DNA from: Alphaproteobacteria bacterium
GTDB lineage: Bacteria > Myxococcota_A > UBA796 > UBA2385
Assembly (NCBI GenBank): GCA_020632755.1
Contig: JACKEY010000005.1
Span: forward strand, 682,001-746,000
Reading direction: 5' to 3'
Length of the DNA: 64,000 nt
Shown: positions 25,625 through 34,098 of the stretch, one piece after another
How positions within the stretch are numbered: the stretch's first letter is position 1
Layout: every line of letters begins with the position of its first letter
Made by a program: the position numbers and the translations under genes
Notes under the pieces: model-generated
Told to the model about the DNA's origin: nothing
The model's database searches: none
Seen by the model: the letters and a program-made list of their open reading frames with translations, nothing else

Positions 25625-27655
25625 ATGCGCTCGACCTTGTTCACCTCGCTGCTCCTGTCCGTCGCCCTGTTCGGATGTGGGGACAAGGACAGCGACTCCG
25701 GCACGGGGACCGGCACCGACGAGGGCGGCGGCGAGACGGGCGAGCCCGAAGGCTTCTGCACGGATCAGGACGAAGACTTCATCATGGACATCCATGAAGA
25801 AGACGGCGATCCCGACGGCGACGGAACGCCGAACCTGCTCGACGACGACAGCGACGGCGACACCATCAAGGACTTCATCGAGGGTGGCGACGACGACTGC
25901 CTGACGCTGCCCATCGACACCGACGGGGACGGCACGCCCGACTACCTGGACCTGGACAGCGACAACAACTGCGTGTCGGACCTCGACGAGAAGAACGCCA
26001 CGGGCAGCGGCCCGGGCGACACAGACGGCGACGGCGACCCGGACTACCGCGACTTCGACAACGACGGCGACGGCATCAGCGACATCCAGGAGATCGGCGG
26101 CGACTGCGACGAGGTCGACAGCGACTTCGACGGCACCCCCGACTACATGGACACCGACTCGGACAACGACGGCATCCTGGACGTGTGGGAGGCCGGCACC
26201 ACCGAGTGGGACGACGATCCGGTCGACACCGACGGCGACGGCACCCCCGACTACCTGGACCTGGACAGCGACGACGACGGCGCCAGCGACTCGGAAGAGT
26301 CCGGCCTGGACGGCGGGTCCACCGGCGAGCCCCGCGACACGGACGGCGACGGCAGCTACGACTTCGCCGACACCGACGCCGACGGCGACGGCCTGTCCGA
26401 CCGCGACGAGCGGAACCTCTACCTGACGGACCCCTACGACAACGACACCGACGGCGACGGCTTCTCCGACGGCGGCGAGATCGCGGCCGGCACCGACCCC
26501 CTCGACGACGGCAGCGTCATCGACGGCATCTACGTCGAGGTCGGCGAGCGCACCGAGGTCGAAGAGGAGTTCGAGTTCGACATCCGCATCCAGATGGGCG
26601 ACGTCGGCTTCCTGGTCGACACCACCTGCTCGATGACCAGCACGGCCCAGGCGATGGCGGGCGAGTTCAGCGACATCGTGACCACGCTCGCGCTGACCAT
26701 CCCCGACGCTGAGTACGGCTTCGCGACCTACGACGACTACGCCTACGGGTCCTACGGCTACAGCAGCAGCAACGACAAGCCCTTCTACCTGCGCACGCAG
26801 ATCACCAGCAGCACCAGCCAGGTGCAGTCGGCGATGTCGTCCTTCGAGATCCACTACGGCGGCGACGGCCCCGAGTCCTCGATGGAAGCCCTGATGCAGG
26901 CCAGCGCGGGTCGTGGCTACGACCAGGACTGCGACACCACCTACGACGCCGACACCGACGTGCGGCCCTTCCTGGCCAGCGGCAGCGACCCCTTCGGCGG
27001 GTCGGGCGGCCAGAACTGGTCGGCGACGCCTCCGGGCGGCGGCGAGCTCGGCGGCATGGGCTTCCGCGACTTCGCCCTGCCGATCATCGTGTACGCGACC
27101 GACAACTACCTGCGCGACCCCGAGAACGGCTACGGCGTGCCCGGCGGCTGCCCTGACGATGGTGGCTACTCCGACGTCGTCGCCAGCATGGCCGAGCTCG
27201 GCGGCTACCTGATCGGCATCTGCACGAACACCACCTGCAAGCCGCAGATGGAAGACCTGGCCGCCGGCACCAACAGCTACGCCGACACCGACGGCGACGG
27301 CCGCGTGGACGATCCCCTGGTCTTCGTGTGGAGCGGCAGCGATGCCGAGTTCCGCGAGACCATCGTCGACGCCATCGAAGACCTGATCAACAGCATCCAG
27401 TTCGAGACCGTCGCGCTGGAAGTCGTCGGCGACGAGTGGGGCTTCATCACCAGCATCGTCCCCGAGGTCTACACCGACATCGACGAGCTGGGCGGTGGCA
27501 GCACGACGCTGACCTTCACCCTGAACTTCCGGGGCGTCATCGCCGCCACGACCGAAGACCAGCTCTACGCGCTGACCCTGAACGTCATCGGCGACGACAC
27601 CATCCTGCTCGACACCCTGGACATCATCGTCCTGGTGCCCGGCACCAGCTTCTGA
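25625..27655 (+). CDS. Asp-rich lipoprotein with calcium-type repeats and a vWA-like domain (paralogue 2)
   Basis: 676 residues, same architecture as the gene upstream: lipobox LFGCG, Asp-rich repeats, a vWA-like segment (DTTCSMTS) and a C-terminal beta domain. Identity to paralogue 1 is uneven. The last ~270 bp differ at only about five positions, and the stretch around the DERNLYLTDPYDNDTDGD segment is almost identical. The N-terminus and parts of the vWA region have diverged clearly. The stop codon abuts the stop of the convergent engB gene with no gap. Function is inferred only as surface-associated and calcium-binding. Confidence 0.8.
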   Translation: MRSTLFTSLLLSVALFGCGDKDSDSGTGTGTDEGGGETGEPEGFCTDQDEDFIMDIHEEDGDPDGDGTPNLLDDDSDGDTIKDFIEGGDDDCLTLPIDTDGDGTPDYLDLDSDNNCVSDLDEKNATGSGPGDTDGDGDPDYRDFDNDGDGISDIQEIGGDCDEVDSDFDGTPDYMDTDSDNDGILDVWEAGTTEWDDDPVDTDGDGTPDYLDLDSDDDGASDSEESGLDGGSTGEPRDTDGDGSYDFADTDADGDGLSDRDERNLYLTDPYDNDTDGDGFSDGGEIAAGTDPLDDGSVIDGIYVEVGERTEVEEEFEFDIRIQMGDVGFLVDTTCSMTSTAQAMAGEFSDIVTTLALTIPDAEYGFATYDDYAYGSYGYSSSNDKPFYLRTQITSSTSQVQSAMSSFEIHYGGDGPESSMEALMQASAGRGYDQDCDTTYDADTDVRPFLASGSDPFGGSGGQNWSATPPGGGELGGMGFRDFALPIIVYATDNYLRDPENGYGVPGGCPDDGGYSDVVASMAELGGYLIGICTNTTCKPQMEDLAAGTNSYADTDGDGRVDDPLVFVWSGSDAEFRETIVDAIEDLINSIQFETVALEVVGDEWGFITSIVPEVYTDIDELGGGSTTLTFTLNFRGVIAATTEDQLYALTLNVIGDDTILLDTLDIIVLVPGTSF

Positions 27656-28267
27656 TCAGGGCTCGGCGCGGACCGCCTCGTCGATGATCTGCCACAGCTC
27701 GGCCACGCCCTGGTTGGTGTGGCTGCTGAAGGGCACGACCATGGTCTTGGGCACGCCCAGGACCTCGGCCAATTGACGGCGGTGGCGTCCTCGGGCCGAG
27801 CGGCGCACCTTGTCCATCTTGGTGGCGACCACGACCAGCGGCAGCCCGGCTTCGGCCAGTCCGGCGATGAGCGCCTGATCGAGGGGCTGCGCGTCGTGCC
27901 GACCGTCCACCAGGCAGACGACCAGGGACAGCGCCTCGCGCTCGCCCAGGTAGTGCTCGATGAAGCCCTTCCACTTCTCCTGGATGGCTTCCGGCACCTT
28001 GGCGTAGCCGTAGCCGGGCAGGTCGACGAACATGACCCGCTCGTCGATGGCGAACAGGTTCAGCGCCTGCGTGCGGCCCGGGGTCTTGCTGACGCGGGCG
28101 GCGCCCCGGGATCCGACCAGGGCGTTGAGCGCGCTGGACTTGCCCACGTTGCTGCGGCCCGCGAAGGCGATCTCGGGCAGCGTGGCGTCGGGGAGATTGT
28201 CGCCGAAAGACCCGATGAACCGGACCTGGCGGGTCTGGACGGGCAGGACGGGGTCGGGGCGGGACAC
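27656..28267 (-). CDS. engB: Ribosome-biogenesis GTPase EngB/YihA
   Basis: 203 residues from GTG 28267, chosen for the AGGAGGTG ribosome site directly upstream; longer frames add non-homologous sequence. The G motifs are in order: G1 GRSNVGKSS, G2 Thr in SKTPGRTQ, G3 DLPGYGYA, G4 TKMD, G5 FSSHTN. Length matches the family. EngB is needed for 50S subunit assembly and is usually essential. Convergent with the lipoprotein gene. Confidence 0.95.
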   Translation of the reverse strand: MSRPDPVLPVQTRQVRFIGSFGDNLPDATLPEIAFAGRSNVGKSSALNALVGSRGAARVSKTPGRTQALNLFAIDERVMFVDLPGYGYAKVPEAIQEKWKGFIEHYLGEREALSLVVCLVDGRHDAQPLDQALIAGLAEAGLPLVVVATKMDKVRRSARGRHRRQLAEVLGVPKTMVVPFSSHTNQGVAELWQIIDEAVRAEP

Positions 28268-28383
28268 GGGCACCTCCTGAGACGATGCATGTCGGAGCAC
28301 GCGGACCGTGCCGTTCGCGATATCCCTGCGAGCGGGAGCGGCCCACAGCGACCGCCTCCCCTCCCCTGTCCCGGAGCCCGCCC

Positions 28384-29451
28384 GTGCTGAGCTGGGCCAC
28401 ACCGAAGCCCCTCGAGATCCCGCGGAAGATGGCGGCGGATCGCGTGGTCTACCTGGTGTCGGACATCCACCTGGGCGACGGCAGTCCCTCGGACACCTTC
28501 ATGGGCAAGGACCGGGAGTTCATCGAGTTCCTGCGCCGGGCCCGGGCCCACGGCGCCCACCTGGTGGTGGCCGGCGACATCATCGACTTCCACCAGGCCT
28601 TCGCCATGAGCCGCGTGCTCAAGGCCCATGGCAAGGTCATCGGCGAGCTGTCCCGCTACGCGGCGGATCTCGGCGTGACCTACATCTGGGGCAACCACGA
28701 CCACGACATCAGCCTGTTCCGCGACCTGCTGGCCTTCGACGTGTGCAGCCGGCTGGAGATCGGGGACGGGATCCTGGTGCAGCACGGCTACGAGTACGAC
28801 CCCTGGATCGGCCCGCACCTGGAAGCCAGCCACCTGGCCACCCAGTTCCACCACCTGGTCGAGCGGCTGCTGCGGACCTGGATCCGGCTGCCGCTGCAGC
28901 ACTTCTACAACAAGAGCAACCGGCTGTTCTTCTGGCTGACCCACAAGACCGCGCTGCTGCTGCGGGCGCGGATCCGGCTGCAGAAGGCGCTCGGCATGCA
29001 CGAGAGCGCCGCCCAGGCCGAGGCCATCCTGACCTACTGGGCCCGCAACCAGCTGGGCGACGCCGCCGGCATGTTCCGGTTCATGCGGGACTTCCTGGTC
29101 GAGAGCCCCTACCGCGTGCTGGTCACCGGCCACAGCCACCTGCCGGGTCGGGTCCAGGTGGCGCCGGGCAAGACCTACGTGAACACGGGCTCGTGGACCT
29201 TCAACTCGTCGAGCTACGCGGTCTGGGACGGCCAGGACTTCGTGGTCCGCGACTGGCTGACGGGGCAGACCCACGACGACCGCGCCTACCGCCAGCTGGT
29301 CTCCGGGGCCTTCGACCACATCGACTTCCTGGACTGGTGGCGCGGCGAGTACCTGGGCTGGTTCCGGTTCCGGGTCGGCGAGCAGCCCTGGCGGCCCCGC
29401 CTGACCGCCGGCAGCGACGGCGACGACAACCGACCCGCGCCCTTGGGCTAG
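28384..29451 (+). CDS. Calcineurin-like metallophosphoesterase (LpxH-like)
   Basis: 355 residues from GTG 28384 (GGAG seven bases upstream); ATG 28429 is an alternative. Two-metal phosphoesterase motifs are complete: SDIHLGD, AGDIIDFH, GNHDHD, HGYEYD and GHSHLPG...NTGSW. The N-terminal arrangement and GNHD spacing resemble UDP-2,3-diacylglucosamine pyrophosphatase (LpxH). At 355 residues with a helical insert (~150-250) it is longer than LpxH (~240), so a role in lipid A synthesis is only one option. Divergent from engB with ~116 bp between starts. Confidence 0.8.
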   Translation: MLSWATPKPLEIPRKMAADRVVYLVSDIHLGDGSPSDTFMGKDREFIEFLRRARAHGAHLVVAGDIIDFHQAFAMSRVLKAHGKVIGELSRYAADLGVTYIWGNHDHDISLFRDLLAFDVCSRLEIGDGILVQHGYEYDPWIGPHLEASHLATQFHHLVERLLRTWIRLPLQHFYNKSNRLFFWLTHKTALLLRARIRLQKALGMHESAAQAEAILTYWARNQLGDAAGMFRFMRDFLVESPYRVLVTGHSHLPGRVQVAPGKTYVNTGSWTFNSSSYAVWDGQDFVVRDWLTGQTHDDRAYRQLVSGAFDHIDFLDWWRGEYLGWFRFRVGEQPWRPRLTAGSDGDDNRPAPLG

Positions 29452-29497
29452 GCGGCGGCGAGCGGATACGGCGGGGTCCCTTTGCAAGGAGGCCCCC

Positions 29498-30565
<1,068 letters not shown>

Positions 30566-30574
30566 CCCCGGGGC

Positions 30575-31774
30575 TCAGGAGCGCCGGATCGGCGTCGGCC
30601 GCCCGTCGACCACGCGGCAGGCCTCGCCGACCGGCGCGTCCCCCCAGGTCTTGAGCAGGCCCTCGGGGCCCGCGACCAGCACGGCGTCTTCGGGTACCGC
30701 GACGCCGTAGTTGACCTTGACGGCGTGCCCGACCACCGCGCGGTGGCCGATGGCGACGCCCAGGAAATGCTGGCCGGAGTCGACGCGCTCGCCGCGGTGC
30801 TCGACCGGCACGGGCCGCCCGAAGCTCATGTCCAGCAGGGTGCAGCCCCAGGCCAGGAAGGCGTCTTCGCCCACCACGCTGGCCTGCAGGCCGTTGGTCC
30901 AGGACACCCAGCAGCCCGGGTAGAGCACGGCCAGGTTGACCATGGCGAAGCGTCCGATGTGGGCCTTGCTGCCGACGACGCTCAGGTTCACGGTGCTGTG
31001 TTCGTCGACCACGGCCCCGTCGGCCAGGATGCTGGCCCGGACCACGGCGTGGGGGCCGACCTTGACCCCGCGCCCCAGGACCGACAGCTCGACCACGGCG
31101 GTCGGGTGGATGTCGCAGTCGGGACCGACCTCGGACAAGGCGCGGGCGATGCGGTAGCCGTTGAGCGACCGCGACCGCCACAGCACGCCCAGGATGCGCC
31201 ACAGCTTCGCCAGCACGAAGGCGTCGTCGAACCGCGCCTTCTCGTCCAGGGCGCGCGCGGCCAGGGCCAGCTGGTTGACCCGCAGCACGTGGGACCAGTG
31301 GGTGCAGTGGTGGACCATCGCCCGGCCGACCCGCACCGGCCGCCCGGCGTGCTGCATGCGCGGGTGCAGCTCCGGCGTGCCGGCGGGCTCGAGCCTCAGG
31401 TCGACGACCACGGGGGCCACCCGCGACAGGTCGGCCGGACCCGGGGGGAGGACGGCGAGGTCGTAGAGGCCGGGGGCCTCGTGTTCCTGGAGGGAGGAGG
31501 TGGTGTCGAGGAACAAGGCGTCGTCGACCCGGAGGCGGCCGCCTTCGGGCGCCGCGGCGACCAGCCGACGGAGCAGCTCGGGGGTGAACCACACGTGGTC
31601 GCCGAAGGCCAGGTAGGGCCCGTCCGACGGCGGGGCGTCGACCCGCTCGATGCCGGCCGCAGCCAGGGCACGGTCCTGGGCCTCGGCCAGGGGCTGGTCG
31701 AGGACGCGCACCTGGGCGCCGACGTCACCGAACGGCGGCACAGGACGACCCAGGGTCAGGCGAACGGCCTTCAC
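30575..31774 (-). CDS. Left-handed beta-helix (hexapeptide-repeat) protein, putative sugar nucleotidyl/acyltransferase
   Basis: 399 residues from GTG 31774. Residues ~200-360 are a run of imperfect hexapeptide repeats ([LIV]-G-x-x-x-x: IHPTAVVELSVLG, VKVGPHAVV, VVGSKAHIG), the left-handed beta-helix of the GlmU/LpxA type. The N-terminal ~180 residues resemble a reduced nucleotidyltransferase half, but the usual GxGTRxxP signature is absent, so activity there is doubtful. Ends 9 bp from the mtnA stop (convergent). A candidate for sugar-nucleotide or lipid acylation, not assigned. Confidence 0.65.
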   Translation of the reverse strand: MKAVRLTLGRPVPPFGDVGAQVRVLDQPLAEAQDRALAAAGIERVDAPPSDGPYLAFGDHVWFTPELLRRLVAAAPEGGRLRVDDALFLDTTSSLQEHEAPGLYDLAVLPPGPADLSRVAPVVVDLRLEPAGTPELHPRMQHAGRPVRVGRAMVHHCTHWSHVLRVNQLALAARALDEKARFDDAFVLAKLWRILGVLWRSRSLNGYRIARALSEVGPDCDIHPTAVVELSVLGRGVKVGPHAVVRASILADGAVVDEHSTVNLSVVGSKAHIGRFAMVNLAVLYPGCWVSWTNGLQASVVGEDAFLAWGCTLLDMSFGRPVPVEHRGERVDSGQHFLGVAIGHRAVVGHAVKVNYGVAVPEDAVLVAGPEGLLKTWGDAPVGEACRVVDGRPTPIRRS

Positions 31775-31849
31775 GCGCAGATCCGGGAGCGAGGGGCAGG
31801 CGGGACGGTAGCACCCCGTCGCGACGCGGGCCTGCACTACGATGCCGCC

Positions 31850-33433
31850 ATGGACAGCCCCGGTCCCCTCTCCCTGCTGCCGGTGGTCCTGGCGGTGGTG
31901 CTCACGCTGCGCACCCGCCAGGTCGTGCTGTCGCTGTTGCTGGCGGTGCTGAGCGCGGCCCTGCTGCTGTCCGGGGGCCATCCCTGGCAGGCCGTGATGT
32001 ACGTGGTCGACCCGCTCCTGATGGACGTGATCGCGGCGCGGGACCACGTCCAGGTCATGCTGTTCAGCCTGTTCATCGCCGCCACCATCCAGGTCGTGAG
32101 CCGTGCCGGCGGCACCCGCGCCCTGGTCGAGCTGGTGGCGCGCCTGGCCCGCGGCCGGCGCTCGGGCATGGTCACGACCTGGCTCGCCGGCATGCTGGTC
32201 TTCTTCGACGACTACGCCAACTGCCTGGTCGTGGGGACCACCATGCGGCCGCTGAGCGACCGGCTGGGCATCTCGCGCGCCAAGCTCGCCTACCTGGTGG
32301 ACAGCACCGCCGCGCCCATGGCCACCGTGGCCCTCGTGAGCACCTGGATCGGCTTCGAGGTGGGCCTGATGGACGAGGCGCTGAAGGGCCAGGGCGTCGA
32401 AGGCAGCGCCTACGCCTTCTTCCTGGCCGGGCTGCCCTACCGCTTCTACCCGCTGCTGGCCCTGGCCTTCGGCGCGATGATCGCGGTGAGCGGCCGGGAC
32501 TTCGGCCCGATGCTTGCGTCGGAGTCCGCGGCGCGGCCGGTGCCGCCTCCCGACGACGAGGCCCCTCCCTCCCCCGCCCTGGCCCTGGTCGCGGTGGTGC
32601 CGGTGGGCGCGCTGGTCGGCGTGACCGGCTGGTCCCTGTGGCGCCAGGGCACGACGGACGCGGCCGACAGCGCCCGGCTGTTCGAGATCATCGGCGGCGC
32701 CGACGGCTACGTGGCGATGCTCGAGGGCAGCACGGCCGGGCTCGTGCTGGCCGTGTTGCTGGCGATCGCCGCCCGCTGGCGGGTCGCGGGCGGCCCCGTC
32801 GCGGCGACGAAGGAGTCGATGGACGCCGTGGTCGCCGGCATGGGCGAGCTGGTCGAGGCGCTGGTCGTGCTGTTCCTGGCCTGGGCGCTCGGCAGCGCCA
32901 TCGGCGAGCTCGGCACCGGCCAGTGGATCATGTCGGCGGTGGGCGACGCCGTCGCCCCCTGGAGCCTGCCGGCCATCACCTTCGTGCTGAGCGCCGGCAT
33001 CGCCTTCGCGACCGGCACCTCCTTCGGGACCATGGGCATGGTCATGCCGCTGTGCCTGCCGCTGGCCCTGCAGCTCGACCCGACCGCCAGCGCACTGGCC
33101 GCGGGGCCGATCCCCCTCGCAACCGCGGCCGCGGTGTTGTCCGGCGCCACCTGGGGCGACCACTGCTCGCCGATCTCCGACACGACCGTGCTGTCGAGCA
33201 CGGGCTCGGGCTGCGACCACGCCGAGCACGTCGCGACCCAGCTGCCCTACGCCCTGGCGGTCGGACTGGTCTCGCTGCTCTGCTGCACCTTGCCGGCGGC
33301 GCTGGGGCCGAGCCCGTGGCTGCTGCTGGGCATCGGCGTCGTGGCCTGTGGGCTCATCCTGCTGGTGCTGGGGCGGGCACCTGCGCAGCCGCCAGCGCGC
33401 TCCACGGCGACGCCAGATCCTCGACCAGACTGA
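31850..33433 (+). CDS. Na+/H+ antiporter, NhaC family
   Basis: 527 residues from ATG 31850, with 11-12 predicted TM helices. The NhaC hallmark FFDDYANCLVVGTTMRPLSD lies around residue 120, with a matching second half (ATGTSFGTMGMVMPL, SGATWGDHCSPISDTTVLSS). It exchanges cytoplasmic Na+ for H+, or an organic ion in some subfamily members. A 3' overlap of 80 bp with the convergent HAD gene is seen; both reading frames keep homology up to the overlap. Divergent from the beta-helix gene. Confidence 0.88.
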   Translation: MDSPGPLSLLPVVLAVVLTLRTRQVVLSLLLAVLSAALLLSGGHPWQAVMYVVDPLLMDVIAARDHVQVMLFSLFIAATIQVVSRAGGTRALVELVARLARGRRSGMVTTWLAGMLVFFDDYANCLVVGTTMRPLSDRLGISRAKLAYLVDSTAAPMATVALVSTWIGFEVGLMDEALKGQGVEGSAYAFFLAGLPYRFYPLLALAFGAMIAVSGRDFGPMLASESAARPVPPPDDEAPPSPALALVAVVPVGALVGVTGWSLWRQGTTDAADSARLFEIIGGADGYVAMLEGSTAGLVLAVLLAIAARWRVAGGPVAATKESMDAVVAGMGELVEALVVLFLAWALGSAIGELGTGQWIMSAVGDAVAPWSLPAITFVLSAGIAFATGTSFGTMGMVMPLCLPLALQLDPTASALAAGPIPLATAAAVLSGATWGDHCSPISDTTVLSSTGSGCDHAEHVATQLPYALAVGLVSLLCCTLPAALGPSPWLLLGIGVVACGLILLVLGRAPAQPPARSTATPDPRPD

Positions 33434-34097
33434 GCGCCCCAGCCGCGCGCAGCCGCTCGGCCCGGCGGACGGTGGGCGCCACCCCCAGGAAGGGCAGCGA
33501 CAGTGCGCGTGCCGCCGTCACGTCCCAGGTGCCGTCGCCGACGCTGATGAGCGCACCGACCGGCACGCCGAGCTGCCCGGCGCAGTGCCGCAGGATGCTC
33601 TCGCGGTCTTCCCCGTCCTGGCTGCAGGCCAGGGGCAGGTCCAGGTCGTCGAGTCCGGCGGCAGCGAGCTTGCGACGGGCAGTGACCCGGCTGTTGCCGG
33701 TGGCCAGGCCGACCGGCCCCCGCGCCGCAAGGGCCACCAGGGCCCGCCGGGCGCCGCGGATCGCCGAGAAGGCCGCGGGGTCGTGGGCCAGCATCTCCTC
33801 GACGCCTCCGACGTGGGCGTCGGCCACGGCGTCGAGCTCGGCGACGGTCGGGACGCGCCCCAGGGTCTGCGCGCACAGGGTGATCACGATGCCGCGGTCG
33901 GTGACCACCGGCAGCTCCTCCCAGCTCCGCAGCACGGGCACCACCCCGAACACGGAGGAGAAGGCGCGCCCGAAGGCGGCCACCTCGCCCGGCTCCAGCC
34001 GGACCAGGGTGCCGTCGATGTCGAAGGCGATCGGTCGCTCGCCCAGCTGCTGCCGCGCCGCCGCGACATCAGCGGCGGTCGGCTCGGAGGGTCCCAT
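33354..34097 (-). CDS. HAD-superfamily phosphatase
   Basis: 247 residues. HAD motif I AFDIDGTLV (nucleophile Asp and acid/base Asp), motif II ATGNS, motif III Lys in ARRKLAAAGL, motif IV VGDGTWDV. A helical cap between motifs I and II places it with the phosphoglycolate-phosphatase-like group. Its start codon lies one base after the stop of the upstream AGCS gene, so the two are probably co-translated. The substrate is unknown. Confidence 0.88.
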   Translation of the reverse strand: MGPSEPTAADVAAARQQLGERPIAFDIDGTLVRLEPGEVAAFGRAFSSVFGVVPVLRSWEELPVVTDRGIVITLCAQTLGRVPTVAELDAVADAHVGGVEEMLAHDPAAFSAIRGARRALVALAARGPVGLATGNSRVTARRKLAAAGLDDLDLPLACSQDGEDRESILRHCAGQLGVPVGALISVGDGTWDVTAARALSLPFLGVAPTVRRAERLRAAGALSLVEDLASPWSALAAAQVPAPAPAG

Positions 34098-34098
34098 C

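Noticed and set aside
23282..26854. Minus-strand extension of the rlmE frame over both lipoprotein genes
   Set aside because: Only 22694-23281 is homologous to RlmE. The rest is a Val/Gly-rich shadow of the Asp-rich repeats on the plus strand.
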